Shown here: positions 1-7,890 of the stretch, one piece after another
How the letters are laid out: every line of letters starts with the position of its first letter
How positions within the stretch are numbered: the stretch's first letter is position 1
The notes under the pieces: generated by a model
The model's input: the letters and a program-made list of their open reading frames with translations, nothing else
Told to the model about the DNA's origin: nothing
Databases searched by the model: none
Source: Clostridium bowmanii
Lineage (GTDB): Bacteria; Bacillota; Clostridia; Clostridiales; Clostridiaceae
NCBI RefSeq assembly: GCF_018861315.1
Contig: NZ_JAHLDL010000017.1
Span: 1-64,000, forward strand
Length of the DNA: 64,000 bases
Direction of reading: 5' to 3'
Position numbers and translations under genes: made by a program

Positions 1-132
1 ATTCTATATTTAAATCCTTTTAACATAGATAAATTCACCTTCTTTCTATAAGTTAATTATACCATTTAAACGCAGTGGTATCAACACTTAGTATGTATAA
101 TTTACTTATATTTTATACAATAATACTTAATG

Positions 133-168
133 CCACTAACTCATGACTGAAGTCACGAGAGTGCGTGG
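133..168 (+). repeat. Imperfect palindromic repeat, copy A
   Basis: The core is a near-palindrome: CTCATGACT, a two-base centre, then AGTCACGAG. It begins CCACTAACTCATGAC, a 15-mer found again exactly at 60028, and its right half (GAAGTCACGAG followed by a TGCGT-like stretch) recurs on the minus strand at 24601-24629. It lies directly before a phosphoesterase reading frame that lacks its usual first strand. It could be the subterminal hairpin of a lost IS200/IS605-type element; that origin is inference. Confidence 0.55.
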
Positions 169-206
169 CGAAATCTTCAATAGTGGTATAGTGAAAATCA
201 TCACCA

Positions 207-728
207 TTGCAATTGTCAGAATTCAAAAAAATATGGAAGTATTTAAGTGAAACTAATATTACACAATATGGTGTAAAGAAAAAAGGCAATAGACCACATA
301 TTACTATTGCTGATTATGATAATTTAGAGAAAGATATATTTGTGGACTTACTTAATAAATTCTATGCGGACAAGCCAAAAATAGACATATCTCTAAATAT
401 ATTAGGTACTTTTATTAACACTGGAACTTTATTTCTTGCACCGACCTTATCAACTGAATTACTTGATTTCCATAGTAACCATCATACCTATTTTAAAGAA
501 TTTAATGAAAATAAAGAATCATTTTATCTTCCTGGCAAGTGGAGTCCACATTGCACAATCGCAAGCAGATTAAGTGATGATAATATGATACAAGCATTTA
601 GTTATTATATCAATAACTCAAACAAAACTTCTGGGAAATTAAGTGAGATTGCCCTCATAGAAGTTGAACTTAATGATGCTGGGATAGCAATAAAAGATAC
701 CGTTGTTTTTACAAAGGTACTCAAATAA
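207..728 (+). CDS. 2H phosphoesterase superfamily (2'-5' RNA ligase-like) protein, probably 5'-truncated
   Basis: Two histidine motifs typical of the 2H superfamily are visible: RPHITIADY near residue 30 and SPHCTIASR near residue 114. In this fold the paired HxT motifs form the active site of cyclic phosphodiesterases and RNA ligases, so a role in RNA or cyclic-nucleotide processing is likely but the substrate is unknown. The frame can start only at a TTG (207) with no Shine-Dalgarno, because an in-frame stop lies at 192-194. The protein enters directly at the first helix and lacks the short hydrophobic first beta strand that family members normally have. The repeat at 133-168 sits just upstream, so the gene may have lost its 5' end and could be a pseudogene. 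Confidence 0.6.
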   Translation: MQLSEFKKIWKYLSETNITQYGVKKKGNRPHITIADYDNLEKDIFVDLLNKFYADKPKIDISLNILGTFINTGTLFLAPTLSTELLDFHSNHHTYFKEFNENKESFYLPGKWSPHCTIASRLSDDNMIQAFSYYINNSNKTSGKLSEIALIEVELNDAGIAIKDTVVFTKVLK

Positions 729-891
729 TTAGAGAAATAATGGCAATAAATCCGGTCCATAATCCAAAGAAGTTGGTGAAAGAGGTATTTTGCTTTTGGG
801 TGGAGAACATCAAAGGTTGGCATGAACCATACTTGTTTTTAATTTTTTATGATACTATAGTTATAACAAAGGGAAAAGGTGGTTGTTAAAA

Positions 892-1243
892 ATGTACAAA
901 AGAGGTTTAATTATAGCTATTTTTATGCTTTTAACAAGTTACACAGTATATTCTTTTCCAATTCAAAAACATTTAGCAGAAAAAAAACTTTGAAAAATAT
1001 CTAATCCTTCAAGGAATTGACAAGGAAAATATTCAATCTAAAAAAATATTTAAAGATTATAAACAATCTGGTTATAATATTGACGTAGTATATAAAGATG
1101 ATTCAAATTATATGTATTCTTACTGGTATAGCCCCTCGTCAGATTCTTTTAAATACAATATATTATGTGCTGTTTATAATAAGCAAAATGTTTCTGTTGA
1201 AATAAACCACGAAAAGATTAAATACCCACCTCTAGATTTTTAG
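892..1243 (+). pseudogene. DUF3139-like small secreted or anchored protein, frameshifted in a poly-A tract
   Basis: The ATG at 892 opens a frame with a hydrophobic N-terminal segment (IIAIFMLLTSYT region) that stops after about 33 codons just past a run of eight A residues (about 970-977). Removing one A restores a continuous frame to the TAG at 1241-1243, about 116 residues in all. The restored part contains YLILQGIDKENI and YWYSPSSDSFKYNILC, matching the small clostridial DUF3139 type (N-terminal anchor followed by an extracytoplasmic domain). It may be a true frameshift, phase variation by slippage, or a sequencing error in the homopolymer. Function unknown. Confidence 0.6.
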
Positions 1244-1389
1244 CTCCTTTGTATATCTTATTATTTCAATATTTCCACTAAAAATAATAATTGTTTAATT
1301 TAATATGTAACGATATTTGAGAAAGATGGGGTTACAATCCCATTCTATGATCGCATAAATTCACCACTTAACATTTTTAACAATTACAA

Positions 1390-1917
1390 TTAAACAGTTT
1401 TTGATATAACCATACATCGGGGTTCATCAAACGCCAAACTATTAAATACTTTCTCTATATCTACAACTTTTAAACTATCAATATCATAGTAGTATATAGT
1501 TGGTTTTTTACATTCATCCATCCAAGTGGACCACAATTCTACTTCATATCCTACCTTCATATTATCTTTAAAATAATTAATCAAGTCATTTGCTCTTTTA
1601 TCTGTATATCTCCAATCCAATGTATATATATTGCTTTTATTTGTATACCATTCAATATAATCACATTTTAGACCTTTAGAGATTTGTATTTCCTGAAGGC
1701 TTTCTTCTGAATCAGCAACAATGGTATCTGCTTCCTCAGGATGACAAGGTATTAATAAATCAGGGGAATTTCTATCTCTATCATTTGTATAATAATAAAT
1801 TATTCCCTCGTCATCAACATCAATTTTAACTCCTTCTTTAAATTTAAAATATTTTGTTTTGATATTATCTACAAATGGCATTGAAAAATCAGATGCAATA
1901 AACATATATAAACTCAT
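1390..1917 (-). CDS. Conserved hypothetical protein, 175 aa
   Basis: I recognise no named family. The protein is acidic, soluble-looking and without signal peptide or membrane segment, and is rich in aromatic residues (IIYYYTND, WYTNKSNIYTLDWRYTD, IYYYDIDSL), suggesting a compact alpha/beta fold. The start is supported by AAGGAG about 7 bases before the ATG. It is monocistronic, facing away from the frameshifted gene on its left. No function is assigned. Confidence 0.7.
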   Translation of the reverse strand: MSLYMFIASDFSMPFVDNIKTKYFKFKEGVKIDVDDEGIIYYYTNDRDRNSPDLLIPCHPEEADTIVADSEESLQEIQISKGLKCDYIEWYTNKSNIYTLDWRYTDKRANDLINYFKDNMKVGYEVELWSTWMDECKKPTIYYYDIDSLKVVDIEKVFNSLAFDEPRCMVISKTV

Positions 1918-2065
1918 AAAAACAACTCCTTCACATATCTACTTACCTGCATTATATATATACATTATTTATTTAATGTATGCTTTTATGTAATACCGAT
2001 ACACGCTAAATACATGTAAATCGCTGCAATACCATAAATACCTCTAGATTGTGATAATTATTATA

Positions 2066-2965
2066 TTATACCTGATTCTTGCTTTTTTCAATAACAGTTG
2101 GCTCTATTTCCTTTTTATCCATTTGTAAAATAGTATTTTTATAATTTTCCGCTGCTTCCTCTTTTTCTTTTAATAAATTAACAACTCTCTCATTAAATCT
2201 TTCTTGCAATTCTTGTATCTTAAATTGTTGTTCCTCTTTTAATTTTAAAAGTTCTTTGTCCTTTTCGAAGCTTGTTCGCTCCTTCTGCATTTCAATATCC
2301 TGCTTAGTTTTAATTTGAAGATCCTCTATTTTATTTTTATTCATTTGCACTAGCTCTTCTATATTGTTAATCAATCTAGCTGATTCACTATTTTTACTTG
2401 ACAATTCATTTTTCAATTGCATATTTTCATTTATTGATCCTTCTAAGTCTATTTTAAGTTTTATAATCTCATCTTTATATTTAATGTACTTTTCAATGTT
2501 ATCTGTTAGCTTTATTATTTTTTCTTCTTGCATATTATTAAGGCTCTTCAAGCTCTTAATATTTTCTTGTAGTTCTTTAATTATACCTTTCGCATCTGAT
2601 TGCTCTTTTTCCAGTGTTATTATTTTCTTATTTTCTTCTTTAATGAATGTAACTTCCTCTTTTAGTTTTTCAGTATCCTTATTACTGTCTATTAGCTCAT
2701 TTCTATGAATGTTTTTTACCTCTAAGGCTTTAATATTATTTCTTTCCACTATGTTTATATAAATATCCGCAATTCTACTGGTTATTGTCTGTAACTCTTT
2801 TATATCCTCGGACATATTACTGTCTTCTTCTCTTGCTCTATTTAATTCGTAGTATTTAACTACTTGTTCCATGAGTTCCTTATTGTTTATTCCTTCACTC
2901 TGAGCGAGTTCATTAAATTTTTGCTTTAATTCATCACTTATTCTTACACTTAATATTGCATCCAT
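2066..2965 (-). CDS. Ribbon-helix-helix plus long coiled-coil protein
   Basis: I place the start at the ATG at 2965, not at an upstream ATG at 3019, because AGAGGAAG precedes it and the protein then begins MDAILSVRISDELKQKF, a typical ribbon-helix-helix DNA-binding opening (about residues 1-45). From about residue 60 to 285 it is almost continuous heptad-rich coiled coil (KLKEEVTFIKEENKKI, LINNIEELVQMNKNKIEDL). A DNA-binding head on a long coiled coil recalls plasmid-type KfrA or partition accessory proteins, and some MerR/RHH-coil regulators, but no partition ATPase is nearby. About 299 aa. Role unknown; DNA binding is inferred from the N-terminus only. Confidence 0.65.
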   Translation of the reverse strand: MDAILSVRISDELKQKFNELAQSEGINNKELMEQVVKYYELNRAREEDSNMSEDIKELQTITSRIADIYINIVERNNIKALEVKNIHRNELIDSNKDTEKLKEEVTFIKEENKKIITLEKEQSDAKGIIKELQENIKSLKSLNNMQEEKIIKLTDNIEKYIKYKDEIIKLKIDLEGSINENMQLKNELSSKNSESARLINNIEELVQMNKNKIEDLQIKTKQDIEMQKERTSFEKDKELLKLKEEQQFKIQELQERFNERVVNLLKEKEEAAENYKNTILQMDKKEIEPTVIEKSKNQV

Positions 2966-3300
2966 TGTTAACTTCCTCTCTGATACTAGTATTTGGCGCA
3001 GATTATAGGCTAAATTCAACTTCTATCATAAATAAATAGCATTTTAACTTATAAATTAACTTCTGCCTGTTTAAAATATTTCAAAAGACTATATTTGCTA
3101 GTATATTTAGTTTTATTCTTTTTTTTATATAAATTGTTAAAAATTATTTAAAATAATACGATGATATTATATTGTAAACTTATGTATACTATTGAAAACA
3201 GTAAGTTTATATTTGTATACTTAATGTTTACAATACAAGTATACCATATATTTTTAAAAAATACATATAAAATTAGTAAAAAAGCGGGATTTAAAGTAAA

Positions 3301-3346
3301 AACAAAACCATTCAATATAACTTTTATTATATTGAATGGTTTTGTT
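3301..3346. repeat. Perfect 20-bp inverted repeat, hairpin
   Basis: Arms 3301-3320 and 3327-3346 are perfect reverse complements around a 6-base loop. On the minus strand the stem is followed by a T-rich stretch (TTTTACTTTAAA), so it may act as a terminator there. No intact gene ends next to it; the nearest minus-strand upstream item is the RCC1 relic. A short weak open frame that covers it is not credible as a gene. Confidence 0.5.
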
Positions 3347-3534
3347 AGTGGTTATAATTATAATTTTTATAAATTAACAGTTAATAATATATAATATAAA
3401 TTATTAAGTACTGAAAATATGTTCAGTAATATATATAATTTTATATTCAAAAAGAGGTAGAGACATAAAATATAAGCCATGTGAGGTAAATTGGCGCATG
3501 TCTTTCAATATTATATGTATTATTAATATTGAAA

Positions 3535-3729
3535 CTAATTTGCGGGCAGTTGAATGCCACCCCAACCTCTTACATCGCATTGACCATATTCATTATCACC
3601 CACAGCAACCACCGTGCCGTCCGATTTAAGGCCGAGATCATGACGACGACCCGCCGTTAGGGTATCTTTGGGTTTTCTTTCTTGCCATTTCCTATTGATA
3701 TCAAAGCATTCATTAATTGCATCGCTAGG
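3535..3729 (-). pseudogene. C-terminal relic of an RCC1-repeat protein
   Basis: Translating the minus strand from 3729 to the TAG at 3535-3537 gives about 64 codons without a start. They contain AGRRHDLGLKSDGTVVAVGD followed by NEYGQCDV, a textbook RCC1 blade (GLKxDGTVVAxGxNxxGQC). The piece is visibly richer in G+C than its surroundings. An in-frame stop at 3730-3732 closes it upstream. Bacterial RCC1 proteins are usually large surface or secreted beta-propellers, so this is a fragment left by deletion or transfer. Confidence 0.65.
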
Positions 3730-3815
3730 TTATATATTGGTTAATTTTGTTGTATTTCTAGGTAATTGTGAACTATACTGTGAACTATCCTTATAACTTT
3801 TAGTATAGGTATTTT

Positions 3816-3914
3816 TGCCTATCCACCCGAAAAGGTAAGTTAGTGTATTTTATATCGGAGGTAGACTACAAGTAAGTATTTTTAACTACTCCTACTAAAA
3901 AGGTGGGATAGGCA
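3816..3914. other. Unexplained structured inverted repeat, possible RNA element
   Basis: TGCCTATCCACC at 3816-3827 pairs with GGTGGGATAGGCA at 3902-3914, with one bulged base. Inside are a nested pairing, GGAGGTAG (about 3857) with CTACTCC (about 3886), and a small ACC-CGAAAA-GGT hairpin at 3824-3835. The layout resembles a multi-stem RNA closed by a 12-bp helix. I do not recognise a riboswitch consensus in it, and no gene follows closely. It could also be an end of a degraded mobile element. Confidence 0.4.
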
Positions 3915-4059
3915 GATTAATCATTTGGTACTATTTTAAATTTAGCTGATTCAAGAATAATTGCATCCATGTCAATAGACTTCGATTTTGTATTAAATCC
4001 AATGATTATATGCACTAATAAGGTGATACGTATTTTTGACTGATTAAAGGTACATGAAT

Positions 4060-4096
4060 AAAACCAGCAGAGTTATCTCCTGCTGGTTTTATTTTT
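4060..4096. terminator. Bidirectional hairpin terminator
   Basis: AAAACCAGCAG (4060-4070) and CTGCTGGTTTT (4080-4090) form an 11-bp stem with a 9-base loop, followed by ATTTTT on the plus strand and by TTTTATT on the minus strand. It ends the minus-strand lipid-type operon that finishes at 4164. Confidence 0.75.
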
Positions 4097-4163
4097 AATA
4101 GCTAATTTTTCACTTCTTATTAAATATTATTGTATCAGTGATAATAATTTAGTGGCACCTATT

Positions 4164-4526
4164 TTATAATCCATTTAAAGACACAAAACATGCACCAAAA
4201 AGTAAGAATATCAATGTTATAGGTATGACTATTGCAAGAAGTATTTTACCCGCTATTGGGTGTGTTCGTCGTATAAACCTAACTGACAAAAATGTTGAAC
4301 TAGATATTAAAATTAACGAAATAATAGAAACTATTCCTGCTTTTCCAATATAGAGTGTCGCCACCATGGTTATAATAAGTAAAACAGATAATCCTAAACC
4401 TAAAAAGATATCCCCCCAAGGACTTTTTTTAGGCAGTGTATTAAAACTAGGTTCTTTATAATTTAAAAAATCTTGTACATTTAAGTTGTTGTTAGATTTT
4501 TGATTTTCAGGATTTTCATTACTCAT
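4164..4526 (-). CDS. Small membrane protein, last gene of the lipid-type operon
   Basis: 120 aa. An Asn- and Pro-rich polar N-terminus of about 40 residues is followed by three hydrophobic segments (about 45-65, 67-85 and 95-118) with an RFIRRT positive patch between the second and third, so the N-terminus probably faces the cytosol. It resembles the small DUF4190-like membrane proteins of Firmicutes in organisation, but I cannot assign it firmly. It lies only 4 bp downstream of the Lgt-like gene and is therefore almost certainly cotranscribed. Function unknown. Confidence 0.7.
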   Translation of the reverse strand: MSNENPENQKSNNNLNVQDFLNYKEPSFNTLPKKSPWGDIFLGLGLSVLLIITMVATLYIGKAGIVSIISLILISSSTFLSVRFIRRTHPIAGKILLAIVIPITLIFLLFGACFVSLNGL

Positions 4527-4530
4527 ATTG

Positions 4531-5337
4531 CTACACTTCCCTTCTCATAAATCTAGAAAATAAATACTTCCTGTTAATAAAGATTAATCCTACTATACAA
4601 AGTATCTGAAAGTCTGTTAGAAAAATAAAAGATACTTTCTCAACTCGTATAAATTCTAAGAAGAATCTGAAACTAAGATAACCATTTAAAAAAATAGAGT
4701 AAAGTTGTCCTGGTCTTACTCCTTTTCTTTTCCTAATAGATAAATAAATTGCCATAGCAAGATCAAATATTATTTCATATATTTGAGTAGGATGTCTTAA
4801 TATATGATCACCAAAATCAATGCCCCATGGTAAATATGTTTCCTTCCCATAACAACAACCTCTGAGTACACACCCTACTCTTCCGATTGCCATGGCTACT
4901 GCAATTGGGATAGCTAATTGATTGCCCATTCTCTCCTTTATATTAAATATTCGCTTTGCTATTAATATGCTAACCATTCCACCAATTAATCCACCAACAA
5001 TAGTTCTCCCTTGTAGCACAGCATTAAGCGAGTTAGCATTAGAGTTAATTTTATCCCAGTACATAAATATAAGTGGTAATTTTGCACCTATCGTTCCACC
5101 AACTATACCAAATAAGGCAATGTAAAAAGCATTTGAACTTTTAATACCATCTTTTCTAAGCTGCCATATATATATTGAAATCCCTGCCAGTAGTGCTAAA
5201 AATAACATTACCGGGTAGGCTTCAATGGGAAAGTTACCTATTTTAAAAAGCACAGGCTTTATACCCCAGGCTTCATTTGGAGTAGGTGTTATTGGAAAAG
5301 GTAGAGATTTAAACAAACCATTTTGACTAAACATCAT
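4531..5337 (-). CDS. Lgt-family prolipoprotein diacylglyceryl transferase paralogue, non-canonical
   Basis: 268 aa with about seven membrane helices. The Lgt-family signature is present as GRVGCVLRGCCYGKET (residues 152-167), with HPTQIYE (182-188) and FRFFLEFIR (223-231) further on. In the family these elements bind phosphatidylglycerol and move its diacylglyceryl group to a lipobox cysteine. From my knowledge of E. coli Lgt, the Asn and Glu of the GRxGNFxNxE signature are functionally important; here both positions are Cys (156 and 161), and three cysteines cluster together. This variant also occurs in other bacteria and may act on another acceptor. Its operon, with a Tes-like radical SAM enzyme, suggests lipid chemistry rather than housekeeping lipoprotein modification. 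Thirteen bases separate it from the DUF4395 gene upstream. Confidence 0.82.
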   Translation of the reverse strand: MMFSQNGLFKSLPFPITPTPNEAWGIKPVLFKIGNFPIEAYPVMLFLALLAGISIYIWQLRKDGIKSSNAFYIALFGIVGGTIGAKLPLIFMYWDKINSNANSLNAVLQGRTIVGGLIGGMVSILIAKRIFNIKERMGNQLAIPIAVAMAIGRVGCVLRGCCYGKETYLPWGIDFGDHILRHPTQIYEIIFDLAMAIYLSIRKRKGVRPGQLYSIFLNGYLSFRFFLEFIRVEKVSFIFLTDFQILCIVGLIFINRKYLFSRFMRREV

Positions 5338-5350
5338 TTCACACCCTATC

Positions 5351-5818
5351 CTATTTTATCTTACACTGTTTTACTTTTTTACCAATTCTGCAGCATTGTC
5401 CCTTGGGGTTATTAAGACAACTATAAAGTTTCATAGCACCACAAAATCCAAAAGATGCTGATGTCTTTAAAATGGCCAATACACCGGTTAATATCCAACC
5501 TATTAAAGGATGGATAAAATATAGAAACATGAGCGCTATTCCAGACATTGTTGCTCCTACTATATGAGCAAAACAAACTGCTTTTTCATCTAAAATTTCA
5601 ATCTTAGATGGATATATCCTATTAATTGTATGAGTATAAAGAAAGACTAAAGGAGCATCCTTAACTTTGAATATTGCTGACAATATGAGTATTGAAAACC
5701 CTAATACTACTAATAACTTATTTTGAAATATCAATGCTAGCCAAAATATTGAGGCCATTGTATATTTACAAAAATTGAATGCTGCATGAGAAACCGCAAC
5801 AGGTCTACACTCTTTCAT
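5351..5818 (-). CDS. DUF4395 family membrane protein
   Basis: 155 aa. It opens with MKECRPVAVSHAAFN, has a membrane-associated stretch at about 18-50, a second hydrophobic stretch at about 95-130 (CFAHIVGATMSGIALMFLYF), and a Cys-rich tail (GFCGAMKLYSCL, QCCRIG). This matches DUF4395 proteins, small membrane proteins of unknown function that often sit beside thioredoxin-like or lipid genes. Here it lies between a methyltransferase-type membrane protein and the Lgt paralogue, so a role in the same membrane modification is inferred from context only. Confidence 0.7.
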   Translation of the reverse strand: MKECRPVAVSHAAFNFCKYTMASIFWLALIFQNKLLVVLGFSILILSAIFKVKDAPLVFLYTHTINRIYPSKIEILDEKAVCFAHIVGATMSGIALMFLYFIHPLIGWILTGVLAILKTSASFGFCGAMKLYSCLNNPKGQCCRIGKKVKQCKIK

Positions 5819-5869
5819 ATAATCATCCCTTCTTCCATATAATTTAAAATCATCCTGATAGCTTACTCA

Positions 5870-6487
5870 TTATTTTTTTATTATTTTAGGAAAAAACATG
5901 CCTGTTCTTTTTTTATATTCGTTATATTCAGAAAAAGCCTGAATTAATAATGTCTCTTCTTGCTTTGCCCTATAATACATAAAAGGTATAAATATAAATG
6001 TAACTGCCAGAAAACATAAGATATTTCTATATACTAAAACTGCACCATAGAACATTAGCATAATGGAACTGTATAGTGGATGCCTAACTATTTTGTACAT
6101 TCCCTTTTGAACTAAGGTATGTTCTTCATATATTTTTATATGGTTAGCCCAATTTCTACCCAAATTAAATCTACCAATTATATTCATAATACAACCACAA
6201 ACAATTGCGATTGTTCCTATGGTAATAACAATATGTTTTAAGTTATTGTCATATATTGGAACTATACCTATTTTAGTCATAAGAATCAAATAAAAAGCAA
6301 ATAAAAATAATGTCATTGTACCAGTTTCTACTATAGACTTCTTTTCGCGTTTAATATGATCATCTCTCGTATATAATGTAAAGTCTATAAGAATTGAAAC
6401 AAATAGCCCTACTACACTTATACATATAATTAGCTGGATTATAAATGAGAATGCATCTGGGATTTTAAATTGTAACATTATATGCAC
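5870..6487 (-). CDS. Isoprenylcysteine carboxyl methyltransferase / phospholipid methyltransferase-type membrane protein
   Basis: 205 aa with about five membrane helices. The C-terminal third has the conserved ICMT/PEMT pattern: GRFNLGRNWANHIKIYEEH, then LVQKGMYKIVRHPLYSS and a final YNEYKKRTGMFFPK. The RHP motif followed by E (EETLL) is the S-adenosylmethionine-binding core of this family. It probably methylates a small lipid or thiol or carboxyl group at the membrane; the substrate is not readable. Its start overlaps the end of the radical SAM gene by 10 bases, implying translational coupling, so the two products probably act together. Confidence 0.75.
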   Translation of the reverse strand: MHIMLQFKIPDAFSFIIQLIICISVVGLFVSILIDFTLYTRDDHIKREKKSIVETGTMTLFLFAFYLILMTKIGIVPIYDNNLKHIVITIGTIAIVCGCIMNIIGRFNLGRNWANHIKIYEEHTLVQKGMYKIVRHPLYSSIMLMFYGAVLVYRNILCFLAVTFIFIPFMYYRAKQEETLLIQAFSEYNEYKKRTGMFFPKIIKK

Positions 6488-7860
6488 CCATTTCTATGAA
6501 TAATGTTATAAGCTGAAAATGGTATCTTTCGTAGATCTTTTGTTACCACATGAACACATTCTTTTTGCATTGATCTTGTATCAAAATTATAAGCATCTAC
6601 AAACGAACTTACACTTACTCTAAATGTGTTTTCATCGACATATTCCATCTTCTTTACTTTTGATTTCATAAAAAAGTTTATTGGGACAATTTGTCTAAAG
6701 TCTTTTAGAAATTTGAAGCATTCACAAGTGGTTTTTATATCAGTAATGCTTCCACCTGCATTTTTTAACGCATCTTCAATAGTAAATACAAAAGTATTAT
6801 TAATAAGATGAAGATAATCCTTTATCTTTGCATTTCTTGTTATTGGTATAAATCCACCCTTTGATGTTTTGTACATATATGTGATTGCTACTCTTTCAGA
6901 GTCGCAAGGAAGTGGGATAAAGTCATCCATTTTAAGCATTCCTGCAGATTGAGCCTCCATCCGCTTTAATATACCTGAAAGTGTAATTCTATTAGTCCTA
7001 TCAATACCGTCAGTTCTACCAAAGAAAGCGGATGGTTGAAAATTGATACCACGAACATATGGTGTATTAATACCAAAAGTAAATATCTCACCTACTTCAT
7101 CATCATTTACTCCAGCAGTAATTGTAGAAACCAAAGTTGTAGGAATTTTATATTTTAATAAATTTGCCAAAGCTTTTTTCTTAATAGGCAAAAGATTTTT
7201 ACCTCTTAAAGTATTGTAAGTGGATTCCTTAAAGCCATCAAATTGAAGATAAACTTCAAAACCTCCTACAAACTGCTGTAACTGATTAGCGAACTCTTCA
7301 TCTTCAGCTATTCTTATTCCATTTGTATTTAACATTACATATTTAAAGTTCTTTGATTTAGCCATTCTTATAATTTCTATAATATTGGGATGAATAGTTG
7401 GCTCTCCTCCACTTATTTGTAATATTTCACCTTGACCATATTCTGAATCTATAAAAAAGTCCATCATTTTTTCTATTTGGTCTAATGAAAAAAACTCTCC
7501 TTCACCTGCATTTGCAAAACATAATGGACACCTAAGATTACACTTTGTAGTTATTTCTATTAATGCTATGCACCCATGTTGGTCATGTTGGGGGCATGTT
7601 CCCGATGTACCGCAATCATAGGGGCATCCTTTTTCTACTTTTGAATAAACCTTCATTGGGGTTCCTGGTTTATCGTATTGCTTTTTCTTTAAATGATAAT
7701 CAGCTACTTCCTCCAGTAACTCCATTTGTTCTCCGTGAGTAGGACAATATTTTAGTAAGTAGACACTTTTTTCCTTTAAAATAACCTTTGCAGGGATTAT
7801 TTGAAGGCATTCTGGACACAAACTATTTGTATATTCATAAAAAATATAGTCTCTGTTCAT
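6478..7860 (-). CDS. Tes-like (MJ0619/COG1964-type) radical SAM protein
   Basis: 460 aa. The radical SAM motif is C107-x3-C111-x2-C114 (CNLRCPLC) with SGGEPT at about 150-155. Before it comes a Cys-rich head: CPEC (15-18), YCPTHG (39) and CPYDCGTSGTC (79-89), the layout of the archaeal MJ0619 family, whose members are known as tetraether lipid synthases joining lipid tails and which carry extra iron-sulfur clusters. A second Cys group (CEC, about 379-381) lies near the C-terminus. Bacterial relatives are discussed in connection with membrane-spanning lipids. Start supported by AGAGGGG about 8 bases upstream. It leads a five-gene minus operon with an ICMT-type methyltransferase, DUF4395 and an Lgt paralogue. 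The lipid-coupling function is inferred from family and context; another radical C-C or C-S reaction is possible. Confidence 0.75.
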   Translation of the reverse strand: MNRDYIFYEYTNSLCPECLQIIPAKVILKEKSVYLLKYCPTHGEQMELLEEVADYHLKKKQYDKPGTPMKVYSKVEKGCPYDCGTSGTCPQHDQHGCIALIEITTKCNLRCPLCFANAGEGEFFSLDQIEKMMDFFIDSEYGQGEILQISGGEPTIHPNIIEIIRMAKSKNFKYVMLNTNGIRIAEDEEFANQLQQFVGGFEVYLQFDGFKESTYNTLRGKNLLPIKKKALANLLKYKIPTTLVSTITAGVNDDEVGEIFTFGINTPYVRGINFQPSAFFGRTDGIDRTNRITLSGILKRMEAQSAGMLKMDDFIPLPCDSERVAITYMYKTSKGGFIPITRNAKIKDYLHLINNTFVFTIEDALKNAGGSITDIKTTCECFKFLKDFRQIVPINFFMKSKVKKMEYVDENTFRVSVSSFVDAYNFDTRSMQKECVHVVTKDLRKIPFSAYNIIHRNGCI

Positions 7861-7890
7861 TAAATTACCCCTCTCTATTTATATAATTAA

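Noticed and set aside
3161-3394. 77-codon plus-strand open frame
   Set aside because: No ribosome binding site, no family resemblance, and it runs through a 20-bp perfect hairpin.
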